From assembly GCA_016781705.1 (NCBI GenBank), contig JADDPV010000140.1, forward strand, positions 1 through 14,343: a stretch of DNA of 14,343 bases, given 5' to 3'. Position numbers and translations under genes: made by a program. Shown here one piece after another: positions 7,204 through 12,837 of the stretch (positions are counted from its first letter, which is position 1; every line of letters begins with the position of its first letter). The notes under the pieces were generated by a model. It was not told the origin of the DNA. It did no database searches and worked only from the letters and a program-made list of their open reading frames with translations. Origin of the DNA: Rubrobacter sp. (GTDB taxonomy: Bacteria > Actinomycetota > Rubrobacteria > Rubrobacterales > Rubrobacteraceae).

Positions 7204-7473
7204 TCAGTCCTCGACCACCCCGAGGATGTCGTCGGCGTCGAGGATCATGTAGTCCTCGCCTTCCAGCGTTATCTCCGTCCCCGAGTACTTGGCGAACACG
7301 ACGACGTCGCCCTGGTTGACCTTCTTGCCGTTCTCGAACTCGCCGACCGCCACGACCTCGGCCGTCTGCGGCCTCTCCTTGGCGGTATCGGGCAACACGA
7401 TCCCCGACGCGGTCTTCTCCTCGCGTTCGACGACCCTCACCAACGCCCTCTCACCTAGCGGCTTGAACTTCAT
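7204..7473 (-). CDS. groES: Co-chaperonin GroES (Hsp10)
   Basis: An 89-residue protein. It has MKFKPLGERALVR at the N-terminus, the mobile loop that docks on GroEL (TASGIVLPD, 21-29), GDVVVFAKYSGTEI in the beta-barrel (55-68) and the C-terminal DILGVVE (82-88). It forms the heptameric lid of the GroEL folding chamber in the cytoplasm. The roof loop is short. No groEL gene is adjacent, so this is a solitary groES here. The ribosome-binding site AGGAGGT is near perfect, about 6 nt from ATG. It is nevertheless partly covered by a possible long-range RNA helix in the leader (arms 7474-7482 and 7536-7544). It has its own promoter (7554-7582). Confidence 0.97.
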   Translation of the reverse strand: MKFKPLGERALVRVVEREEKTASGIVLPDTAKERPQTAEVVAVGEFENGKKVNQGDVVVFAKYSGTEITLEGEDYMILDADDILGVVED

Positions 7474-7544
7474 AAAGCTACCTCCTCTTCCGATCCACGT
7501 CCGTCCGGCAACCCCGATCCTGCTAGGGGGCTTCCGGTAGCTTT
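7474..7544 (-). promoter_or_regulatory. groES leader with a start-site-sequestering inverted repeat (possible RNA thermometer)
   Basis: The predicted mRNA begins near 7547 and almost at once carries AAAGCTACC (7544-7536). This is the exact complement of GGTAGCTTT (7482-7474). The second arm includes the last two G of the Shine-Dalgarno and the whole spacer to the ATG. Between the arms, CCCC and GGGG runs (7527-7530 and about 7512-7515) can form an inner hairpin. Folding would hinder ribosome access; a 9-bp, AU-containing helix could melt on heating. The inverted repeat is directly visible; the regulatory role is inference. Confidence 0.5.
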
Positions 7545-7553
7545 GCGCCAGCG

Positions 7554-7582
7554 ATTGTAACCGGCCGGGTTACGAGACGCAA
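7554..7582 (-). promoter_or_regulatory. groES promoter with a palindrome in the spacer
   Basis: On the minus strand TTGCGT (-35, 7577-7582) and TACAAT (-10, 7554-7559) are separated by exactly 17 nt. The spacer contains GTAACC-CGGCC-GGTTAC (7557-7573), a near-perfect palindrome that overlaps the -10 and is suited to a repressor. It is neither the HrcA element CIRCE nor the HspR element HAIR. The predicted start point is near 7547. Confidence 0.7.
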
Positions 7583-7624
7583 TCGCGAATCCCGATCGCG
7601 GGCCACACCCGTCTGGACCCCTGC

Positions 7625-7936
7625 TTACAGCCCGAGCTGCGAGGCGAGCTGGTTCTTCGGCAGGGCGCCGACGGCCTGCCGCACGGGCTCGCCGCCTTCG
7701 AAGCGGGCGATGGTGGGGATGCTCGTTATCCTGTAGCTCATCGCGGTTTGGGGGTTATCGTCCACGTTGAGCTTCACGAAGCGCACGTCTTCTCGGTTCT
7801 CGCTCATCTCGTCGAGGATCGGGGATATCCTGCGACACGGGACGCACCACGGCGCCCAAAAGTCCACTATGACCGGCTTCTCCGACCTCAGAACCTCGCC
7901 CTCGAACGTGGCGTCCGTGACCTCGGCGACCGCCAT
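7625..7936 (-). CDS. trxA: Thioredoxin with WCVPC active site
   Basis: A 103-residue single-domain cytoplasmic thioredoxin. VDFWAPWCVPC (24-34) holds the redox cysteines C31 and C34 and the buried Asp25. SIPT has the cis-proline P74. It reduces disulfides in client proteins using electrons from thioredoxin reductase, which is not in this window. The active site is WCVPC rather than the usual WCGPC. The ATG at 7936 is chosen because GGAGGT sits 7 nt upstream; a GTG nine bases further up lies inside that site. An extended -10 (TGCTAGAAT, 7981-7989) gives it a probable promoter of its own, although it also follows the sugar-kinase gene on the same strand. Confidence 0.95.
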   Translation of the reverse strand: MAVAEVTDATFEGEVLRSEKPVIVDFWAPWCVPCRRISPILDEMSENREDVRFVKLNVDDNPQTAMSYRITSIPTIARFEGGEPVRQAVGALPKNQLASQLGL

Positions 7937-7980
7937 GAAAAGCACCTCCAGCGAATCGTTTCACATCTTCCGACAGAGCC

Positions 7981-7989
7981 ATTCTAGCA
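7981..7989 (-). promoter_or_regulatory. Extended -10 promoter element for trxA
   Basis: TGCTAGAAT on the minus strand combines a TGn extension with a good -10 hexamer (TAGAAT). No convincing -35 is present, as is common for extended -10 promoters. Transcription would begin near 7974, leaving a leader of about 38 nt before the ATG at 7936. Confidence 0.45.
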
Positions 7990-8013
7990 CCCGGCTTTTG
8001 CGCTTCGCATCGA

Positions 8014-8053
8014 GAGTCGAGCAAATACGACCCCGCCTCACTACTCTCGACTC
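8014..8053 (-). repeat. Inverted repeat just after the sugar-kinase stop
   Basis: Two perfect 8-base arms (GAGTCGAG at 8014-8021 and CTCGACTC at 8046-8053) are separated by 24 nt, touching the stop codon of the PfkB-family gene. No T-run follows, so factor-independent termination is doubtful. It could mark an mRNA 3' end or processing site. Confidence 0.4.
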
Positions 8054-9017
8054 ACGACGAGCGGGCTCCCAGCCCGCTCGGGGCGAGGGTCTCGACGCGG
8101 ACCTCACCGGAGAGCTCCTCGGCCCGTCTGGCGTCGAAGACGCCGGCACCCAGAGTTTCTGCGTTGGCGGCGGCGCAGCCGGCCGCGAGGCGCACCGCCT
8201 CGACCGGCGGGAGGTCGCGGTGAAGGAGGCCAGCGAGGAGGCCAGCGAGATAGGCGTCGCCACTCCCGATAGTCGAGAGGGCCTCTATCTGCGGTGCCCG
8301 GGCGACGATCACGTCCTCCTTTTCGTCCATCAGGTAGGAGTGCCCCTGCGGCGACGTGACGCACGCCCGCTCCGCCCCGAGCTCGACGAGGCGCGTGAGC
8401 CCCCGCGAGAAGTCCTCCCGCTCGATGAAGTCGAAGCCCGCCGCGCCCTCGGCCTCGTGCTGGTTCGGGCTCACGAGCGAGGGGTTCGCCTTCAGGGCTG
8501 CCTTGAGGACCGTCGGCGGCGCATCCACGACGGTGTAGAGGCCCTGTTCGCGAGCCCGGCGAAGCGGAGCGGCGAGGAAGCTCTCGTCGAAGTTGGACGG
8601 CAGGCTTCCGGCGAACACGACCGCCGTCGCGTACTCCATCAGGAACTCCAGGCGGCGGAGGAACTCGCTGGCCTCCTCCGAGGAGACGGAGCAACCCTTC
8701 TCATTGATCTCGGTCTGCGTCCCGTTGGTCGGGTCTATGATGGCCGTCGAGGTCCTGGACGGGCTCTTGGTCTCGACGAGGTCGAAGGGGATGGCTGACT
8801 GGGAGAGCCCGTCGCGGATGGCGTCGCCGTTGCGCCCGCCGACCAGGCCCGTCGCGAGTACGGGAACGCCCAGAGAGCGCAGGGCCCGGGCTACGTTGAT
8901 GCCCTTGCCGCCGGCGAGCGAAGTCCCCTCGAGGGAACGGTGTCGGTGGCCGACCGCCAGGTTCGGGACGACCAGCGTCCGGGCGACGGCGGCGTTGAGG
9001 GTGACGGTCAGGATCAT
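8052..9017 (-). CDS. PfkB-family sugar kinase, probably 1-phosphofructokinase (FruK/LacC type)
   Basis: A 321-residue ribokinase-fold enzyme. Hallmarks are TVTLNAAVAR at the N-terminus (4-13), the substrate-binding AGGKGINVARAL (35-46), SPNQHEAE (183-190) and the ATP/anion-hole motif GSGDAYLAG (251-259) with catalytic Asp254. This arrangement is that of hexose-phosphate kinases such as 1-phosphofructokinase and tagatose-6-phosphate kinase. No PTS or fructose genes are adjacent, so the exact sugar is not settled. The start is firm: GGAGGT lies 6 nt before the ATG. The last codons form a perfect 10-bp hairpin with a 3-nt loop (8058-8080). Confidence 0.88.
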   Translation of the reverse strand: MILTVTLNAAVARTLVVPNLAVGHRHRSLEGTSLAGGKGINVARALRSLGVPVLATGLVGGRNGDAIRDGLSQSAIPFDLVETKSPSRTSTAIIDPTNGTQTEINEKGCSVSSEEASEFLRRLEFLMEYATAVVFAGSLPSNFDESFLAAPLRRAREQGLYTVVDAPPTVLKAALKANPSLVSPNQHEAEGAAGFDFIEREDFSRGLTRLVELGAERACVTSPQGHSYLMDEKEDVIVARAPQIEALSTIGSGDAYLAGLLAGLLHRDLPPVEAVRLAAGCAAANAETLGAGVFDARRAEELSGEVRVETLAPSGLGARSS

Positions 9018-9325
9018 CTCGCACCTCCCCTTTCCCCTGGGGTCACGCTAGGGTTTCGCTACCCGAAGATCCCGCCTGCTGTATACCACACCTTCCCCCG
9101 CGCGGAGGGACGGATCGACCCTTTCGCAAGCCGGGCTTGAGGTTTCAGGATTATCCCGGGATGGATTTCGCCCACCGACAAAAGCTCTCCCGGTACGATG
9201 GCTCCACCTTCGCGAACCCCGCTGTAGGAGGGCGCCTCGGGCTCCACGGTAAAGGCGCTCGCGGGGCGATACAATTGGGCCGTCGTGCGTACCCTGTCCT
9301 CCACCCCAAGCCGCCGGCGAACTCT
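9018..9325. other. Divergent intergenic region
   Basis: About 300 bases separate the leftward sugar-kinase gene from the rightward TlpA-like gene. Apart from the ribosome-binding site of the kinase, I see a -10-like TACAAT on the plus strand near 9270 without a matching -35. I find no convincing operator. An 81-codon leftward open frame (9059-9304) is discussed under rejected items. Confidence 0.4.
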
Positions 9326-9853
9326 GTGAAGCGTCTGGTCGTCGTCGTCTGCCTCATCCTCGCGGTGGCGGTAGGCTACCGCTTGGCCGGTGGAGAGCAG
9401 ACCGGCACGGGAACCCTCACCCTGCCCCAGCCCTCCCCAAACCGGGGCGAGAGGGCACCCCTCTTCGAGACGCAGGAGGCGGACGGGAGCGGCAGCTTCG
9501 AGCTTTCTGATAGGGGCGTGTACGTGCTGACGTTCTGGAACACGCTAAACAAGGACACCGCTCAAGCCCGACCGGAGCTCGTCCGGCTGACTCGAGAGTA
9601 CGAGGACGAGGGCGTCCGTTTCGCCGCTGTGTACCTGGACAGCGTCCCCGACGGCGAAGGGGAGGCCCCGTACGCCGTGCTGCGGGACGGCTCCGGGGTA
9701 TTGACCTCACGGTACAACGTCAAAAGGGTGCCGAGGCTGTTCCTGATCGAGGACGGCACGATACAACTCGTACAGAACGGCTTCTACGCGGCGAACGAGG
9801 AGCAACTCGAAGACGAGCTGGCCCGGATCCTCGACGACGACAAGGGTACTTAG
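9326..9853 (+). CDS. Membrane-anchored TlpA/redoxin-like protein without catalytic cysteines
   Basis: A 175-residue protein. A signal anchor KRLVVVVCLILAVAVGYRLA (2-21) is followed by a Pro-rich linker (about 30-45) and a thioredoxin-like fold facing outside the cell. VYVLTFWNTLNKDTAQARPE (65-84) aligns with the 'FWATWCxPCR..PE' active site of TlpA proteins, but the WCxPC positions read L-N-K-D-T, so both cysteines are gone. The cis-proline region RVPRLFLIEDG (134-144) is kept. It therefore cannot act as a thiol oxidoreductase and may bind proteins or a ligand. The GTG at 9326 is chosen because it places the anchor at the N-terminus; the ribosome-binding site is weak. Linker DNA (9413-9458) resembles a dispersed repeat. 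Confidence 0.75.
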   Translation: MKRLVVVVCLILAVAVGYRLAGGEQTGTGTLTLPQPSPNRGERAPLFETQEADGSGSFELSDRGVYVLTFWNTLNKDTAQARPELVRLTREYEDEGVRFAAVYLDSVPDGEGEAPYAVLRDGSGVLTSRYNVKRVPRLFLIEDGTIQLVQNGFYAANEEQLEDELARILDDDKGT

Positions 9854-9918
9854 CGAAGGCATTTGGCAAAGATACGCCGCGCACGGGCTGCCGGCGGAGA
9901 AGAAGAAGAGGGAGCGAG

Positions 9919-10011
9919 ATGAAAGAGGCCATAGTGCGCAGCATAGGCGTGGTAGTCACCTTGGCGGTCATCGCCCTCACGGTCTTCGCCGTGATCCACG
10001 AGCTCTCCTAA
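9919..10011 (+). CDS. 30-residue single-span membrane peptide
   Basis: The peptide starts MKEAIVRSIGVVV and continues TLAVIALTVFAVIHELS. It has a short charged N-terminus, one hydrophobic span (about 9-26) and a polar tail. GGGAG lies about 5 nt before the ATG, a plausible ribosome-binding site. It follows the TlpA-like gene on the same strand by 65 nt. Its TAA overlaps the TAG of the convergent pyrF by two bases. No family is recognised. Small size leaves real doubt, but the ribosome-binding site and clean membrane segment favour a true gene. Confidence 0.55.
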   Translation: MKEAIVRSIGVVVTLAVIALTVFAVIHELS

Positions 10012-10883
10012 CCGCCCCGCGAAGGAGCGCCCCTCACGCCGGCCGCCGCCAACTCCGCGCGCATCCGACGCGCCGCGTCGCGGGCGGCGTCCTTGTAACC
10101 GGCCCGCGCGGCTCCGGCCTGCTCGAAGGCGCGCAGGATGCCGCGGCTGCTGTTGACCAACACACCCGCTCCTTTGGCGTCGAGGAGCGCCCTGACCCCC
10201 ATCGCGTCGCCCCTCTGGGCCCCGTAGCCCGGCGTGAGAAAGAGCGTCTCCGGCAAGAGCCCGCGCACCTTTCTCCCCAACTCCGGCCGGGTCGCGCCCA
10301 CCACGGCGCCCGCGTCCGCGTAGCCGGACTCCCCCGGCCGACCGAGGCCGGCCACCAGCCGGGCAACCGTCTCGTAGAGCGGCGGCTCGGAGGCATCCTG
10401 AAGAAGGGGCGCCGAGGGGTTCGAGGTAGCGACGAGGACAAACGCGCCCCCGCCGTTTCGCAGGCGCCGCGCCTCGTCGAGGAACGGCGCGACCGCGTCG
10501 GCCCCCATGTACGGGTTGACCGTGACGCTCGTGGCGCCGTAGACCGAGAGGTGCGCCTCGGCGTAGGCTGCGGCCACGGGGCCTATGTCCCCACGCTTAA
10601 CGTCGGCTATAGTCGGGAGGTCAAGGTCGCGCGCTGCTCCCAAGAGCTCCGCGTAGAGGGCCGCCCCCTCCGGCCCCAGCCGCTCGAAGTACGCCGCCTG
10701 TAGCTTGACCGCCGCCGCCTCCGGCGCGGTCGCCTCCAATACCCCGAGACAGAACTCCCGTACGGCTTCCGCCTCCGCCAGCCCACGCTCGCGGATCTCA
10801 GGCGGCAGGTGGCGTGGATCCGGGTCGAGGCCGACGACGGTGGCGCTCCCCTTGCGGCGCGCGGAGAAGACCAGCGCGTCCAT
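10008..10883 (-). CDS. pyrF: Orotidine-5'-phosphate decarboxylase (type 2)
   Basis: A 291-residue TIM-barrel enzyme that converts OMP to UMP, the last step of de novo pyrimidine synthesis, in the cytoplasm. It has VGLDPDPRHLP (17-27) and the catalytic ADVKRGDIG (93-101) with the Asp-Lys-x-x-Asp array (D94, K96, D99). TVNPYMGAD (121-129) and TPGYGAQRGD near the phosphate site follow. Length and motifs fit the longer type 2 subfamily. No Shine-Dalgarno is visible before the ATG. It lies about 40 nt downstream of the HU terminator, so expression may depend on read-through or on a promoter I cannot see. Confidence 0.95.
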   Translation of the reverse strand: MDALVFSARRKGSATVVGLDPDPRHLPPEIRERGLAEAEAVREFCLGVLEATAPEAAAVKLQAAYFERLGPEGAALYAELLGAARDLDLPTIADVKRGDIGPVAAAYAEAHLSVYGATSVTVNPYMGADAVAPFLDEARRLRNGGGAFVLVATSNPSAPLLQDASEPPLYETVARLVAGLGRPGESGYADAGAVVGATRPELGRKVRGLLPETLFLTPGYGAQRGDAMGVRALLDAKGAGVLVNSSRGILRAFEQAGAARAGYKDAARDAARRMRAELAAAGVRGAPSRGG

Positions 10884-10922
10884 CAGCCGTGGCTTTCGGG
10901 GCGGGACGCGAACGCGGGCGCG

Positions 10923-10949
10923 AAAAAGCCGCGGGCGCGGACCCTCGGC
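10923..10949 (-). terminator. Intrinsic terminator after the HU gene
   Basis: Leftward, GCCG-A-GGG-TCCGCG-CCC-G-CGGC forms a GC-rich stem with one mismatch, directly followed by TTTTT (10927-10923). It is placed 22 nt after the HU stop and before pyrF. Confidence 0.65.
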
Positions 10950-10970
10950 TCCGAAAGGTGCTCTATTGGG

Positions 10971-11243
10971 CTACTTGATGGCGTCTTTGAGGGCGTTGCC
11001 GGCGGTAAACTTCGGCACCTTGGAGGCGGCGATGTTCATCTTCTCTTTGGTCTGGGGGTTGATGCCCTCTCGGGCCTCGCGTTTCTGGACATAGAACTTG
11101 CCGAAGCCGGTGATCTGGACCTGGTCATCCTTCTTCAGCGCCGACTCTACTACCTGGGTGAACGCCTCGAAGAATTTCTGCGCGTCGCTCCTGGACTGGT
11201 TCGCCCTGTCGGCTATCTCCTGGATCAAGTCCGTCTTGTTCAT
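10971..11243 (-). CDS. hup: HU-family DNA-binding protein
   Basis: A 90-residue nucleoid protein with no long basic C-terminal tail. MNKTDLIQEIADRANQSRSD opens the helical body. ITGFGKFYVQKREAREGINP (44-63) is the HU signature at the base of the DNA-binding arm, and the C-terminus is KFTAGNALKDAIK. HU dimers bend and compact DNA. Mycobacterial-type HU carries a Lys/Ala-rich extension; this one does not. AGGAGGT is 11 nt before the ATG, a slightly long spacing. It has its own strong promoter (11303-11331) and terminator (10923-10949), so it forms a single-gene unit between pyrE and pyrF. Confidence 0.96.
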   Translation of the reverse strand: MNKTDLIQEIADRANQSRSDAQKFFEAFTQVVESALKKDDQVQITGFGKFYVQKREAREGINPQTKEKMNIAASKVPKFTAGNALKDAIK

Positions 11244-11302
11244 CTGCTCGCGTTACCTCCTCTGTTCCCGCTCTCTCTCCCTACCCCCTAAACGTTCCGG
11301 GG

Positions 11303-11331
11303 AATATACCAAAGGCCAAGATGCGCCTCAA
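11303..11331 (-). promoter_or_regulatory. Sigma-70-type promoter of the HU gene
   Basis: TTGAGG (-35, 11326-11331) and TATATT (-10, 11303-11308) are separated by exactly 17 nt on the minus strand. The -35 overlaps the last codons of pyrE. The leader is about 50 nt and purine-rich. Confidence 0.75.
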
Positions 11332-11882
11332 TCCCCCACGCTTACCCCCATATCTTCCATCTTAAGCAACGCCTCGAAGGCGTATCCCCCCAAACTTCCC
11401 TCTTTTTCCCTCCTCCTGTCGAGCACGGCGACGATCCCCGCGACCCCGGCCCCAGCCTCCTCCAGGACGCCCGCCGCCCGCAAGACCTGCGCCCCGGTGG
11501 TGACCACGTCCTCGACGAGAACGACTCTCTCTCCCACCTCCAGAGGACGTCCCTCGATGCCTTTGCCGGTCCCGTAACCCTTGGCGTCCTTACGGACGAT
11601 GACGTAGGGCAGGCCTGTCGCGAGCGAGACCGCCGCGACGAGCGGCACGGCCCCCAGCTCGACCCCGGCGAGCTTCCCCACGCCCCCCGGCAGCCTCCCG
11701 GCGAGGGCGCGTGCCAGGTCCCACAAGAGGCCGGGCTCCGTCGAGAAGAGGTACTTGTCCACGTAGAACCGGCTCCTCTTGCCGCTGGAGAGCACGAAGT
11801 CGCCCTCGAGGAGCGCCGCCTCCCTCACCCGCGCGGCCAGCAGGTCGTCTCCGGCGGCGTTCGCCCCGGCGTCAGCCACCAC
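11328..11882 (-). CDS. pyrE: Orotate phosphoribosyltransferase
   Basis: A 184-residue type I phosphoribosyltransferase that joins orotate and PRPP to make OMP. The PRPP loop is VVLVEDVVTTGAQ (120-132), with the acidic pair followed by TTG. Conserved SSGKRSRFYVDKY (32-44) contacts substrate, and VRKDAKGYGTG (96-106) supplies the mobile-loop lysines. It is slightly short for the family. GTGGTG starts the gene; GGAGGT is 4 nt before the first and 7 nt before the second GTG (11879), so the second may be used. Its start overlaps the end of the coiled-coil gene by 11 nt, implying coupled translation. Confidence 0.95.
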   Translation of the reverse strand: MVADAGANAAGDDLLAARVREAALLEGDFVLSSGKRSRFYVDKYLFSTEPGLLWDLARALAGRLPGGVGKLAGVELGAVPLVAAVSLATGLPYVIVRKDAKGYGTGKGIEGRPLEVGERVVLVEDVVTTGAQVLRAAGVLEEAGAGVAGIVAVLDRRREKEGSLGGYAFEALLKMEDMGVSVGD

Positions 11883-12234
11883 CGGGACCTCCGCTCGGGG
11901 GGGCTTCGTCCGGGGCTTCCGGCGGGCGCTGCGCGCGTTCCAGCGCTTCGTCGAGCGGCCCGAAGTCCACCCGGTCCAGCAGCTCGCCCAGCTCGCGCGC
12001 CTCTTTCTCGGACGATTCGAGTCCGGTCTCCAGACGGTCGTTGACCTCGGCGAGGAGCGCCACCGCCCGCTCGAGCACGCCTACGACCTTCTCGTCGGGC
12101 ACGCCTTCGAGCGCCTCCGCGAGCCCCTCCAGCTCCGCGAGCCGCTCCTCCAGGCGCTCTATACCCGCCCGGTTTTCCGCGCTACGGTGCACCGTGTGCC
12201 CTCCGCCCTCCACAGGGTCGGGACTATACATCAT
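11872..12234 (-). CDS. Small coiled-coil protein of unknown function
   Basis: A 120-residue acidic protein. Residues about 24-100 are a heptad-rich helix with regular Leu and Glu (for example IERLEERLAELEGLAEALEG). A Pro/Gly-rich tail follows. There is no signal peptide or membrane segment. It begins ATGATG overlapping the TGA of the upstream membrane-protein gene (12231-12234) with no strong Shine-Dalgarno, so translation is probably coupled. It overlaps the pyrE start by 11 nt. No family is recognised. Context suggests it works with the small membrane protein encoded just before it. Confidence 0.75.
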   Translation of the reverse strand: MMYSPDPVEGGGHTVHRSAENRAGIERLEERLAELEGLAEALEGVPDEKVVGVLERAVALLAEVNDRLETGLESSEKEARELGELLDRVDFGPLDEALERAQRPPEAPDEAPPSGGPGGG

Positions 12235-12503
12235 CCGTCCCCGCGTTTCGGATCTCGCCGGGGCGCGGACGGGTCGGGGTCTTTCGGCGGCGCACCGCGG
12301 GCGGCCCGGCCCAGGACGCCGCCGAGGACGCCGGCCGAGAGGAGCAGCCCGAGAAGAGGCAAGAGGCCCCACACGAGCACACCGTAGCCCGCTCGCAAGA
12401 GGAGCAGGGAGGCGACGCCCGCGCCACCCACCAGTAGTGGGACGGCCAGGACCAAAACGACGAGCAACACCTCCGGGCGCAGGCGGCCGCGCGGGTGGCT
12501 CAC
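12231..12503 (-). CDS. Small two-span membrane protein of unknown function
   Basis: A 90-residue protein with two hydrophobic stretches: VLLVVLVLAVPLLVGGAGVA (12-31, running on to LLLL) and YGVLVWGLLPLLGLLLSAGV (40-59). A polar, proline- and arginine-rich tail follows, ending RRDPKRGDG. The start is GTG with no obvious Shine-Dalgarno. A pair of hairpins (12516-12572) separates it from the CsoR-family gene, and its stop overlaps the start of the coiled-coil gene. I recognise no family. Confidence 0.7.
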   Translation of the reverse strand: MSHPRGRLRPEVLLVVLVLAVPLLVGGAGVASLLLLRAGYGVLVWGLLPLLGLLLSAGVLGGVLGRAARGAPPKDPDPSAPRRDPKRGDG

Positions 12504-12515
12504 CGCGGCGCCGTC

Positions 12516-12572
12516 CCCACTACTTCCGGAGTGGGAGTTACGTTCGGTTCCCGAACCTTCGGTTGCAACTCC
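12516..12572 (-). promoter_or_regulatory. Two overlapping hairpins between the regulator and the membrane-protein gene
   Basis: The first (12534-12572) has outer arms GGAGTT/AACTCC and an inner palindrome GGTTC-GG-GAACC. The second (12516-12535) has arms CCCACT/AGTGGG with an 8-nt loop. They share two bases, so both cannot be complete at once. They lie just after the regulator's stop and 13 nt before the GTG of the membrane gene. Neither has a T-run; an attenuator or processing site is possible. Confidence 0.4.
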
Positions 12573-12832
12573 TACTTCACCACCCGGTCTATCGCCTTCA
12601 CGAGGTCCTTGACCAGCTCCTCGGAAGCGCCGTCCTCACCGGCGCGCTCCTCGACGAAGTCCTTCAAGAGGACCGCGTTCACGCGCCGGATGGCCGAAAA
12701 GATCGCGTTCGTCTGCTGCACGATGTCGGCGTATGTAACGTCGCCGCCCTCGACCATCTTCGCCACGCCCCGGACGTGCCCCTCGACACTCCTCAAACGC
12801 CTCAACACCTCCGCTTTGGCCGCGTCTTGCAA
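12572..12832 (-). CDS. CsoR/RcnR-family (DUF156) transcriptional regulator without metal-ligand cysteines
   Basis: An 86-residue all-helical protein. AEVLRRLRSVEGHVRGVAKM (7-26) is the family's DNA-binding first helix. DIVQQTNAIFSAIRRVNAVL (36-55) corresponds to the second. Family members are tetrameric repressors released by Cu(I), Ni/Co, formaldehyde or persulfide through Cys/His residues. Here there is no cysteine at all: the usual Y-C-x-D reads YADI, and the later His/Cys positions fall in LLKDFVEERAG. The only His is H19 in EGHVRG. It must sense something else or nothing. Start is TTG, 5 nt after the murE stop, so the two are in one operon. Confidence 0.85.
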   Translation of the reverse strand: MQDAAKAEVLRRLRSVEGHVRGVAKMVEGGDVTYADIVQQTNAIFSAIRRVNAVLLKDFVEERAGEDGASEELVKDLVKAIDRVVK

Positions 12833-12837
12833 GCGCC

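Noticed and set aside
7500..7620. CIRCE or HAIR heat-shock operator upstream of groES
   Set aside because: I looked for TTAGCACTC-N9-GAGTGCTAA and CTTGAGT-N7-ACTCAAG and saw neither. The palindrome present is different.
9059..9304. 81-codon leftward open frame between the sugar-kinase and TlpA-like genes
   Set aside because: It starts at GTG without a ribosome-binding site, has mixed third-position GC and shows no motif. A conserved ortholog would change this view.
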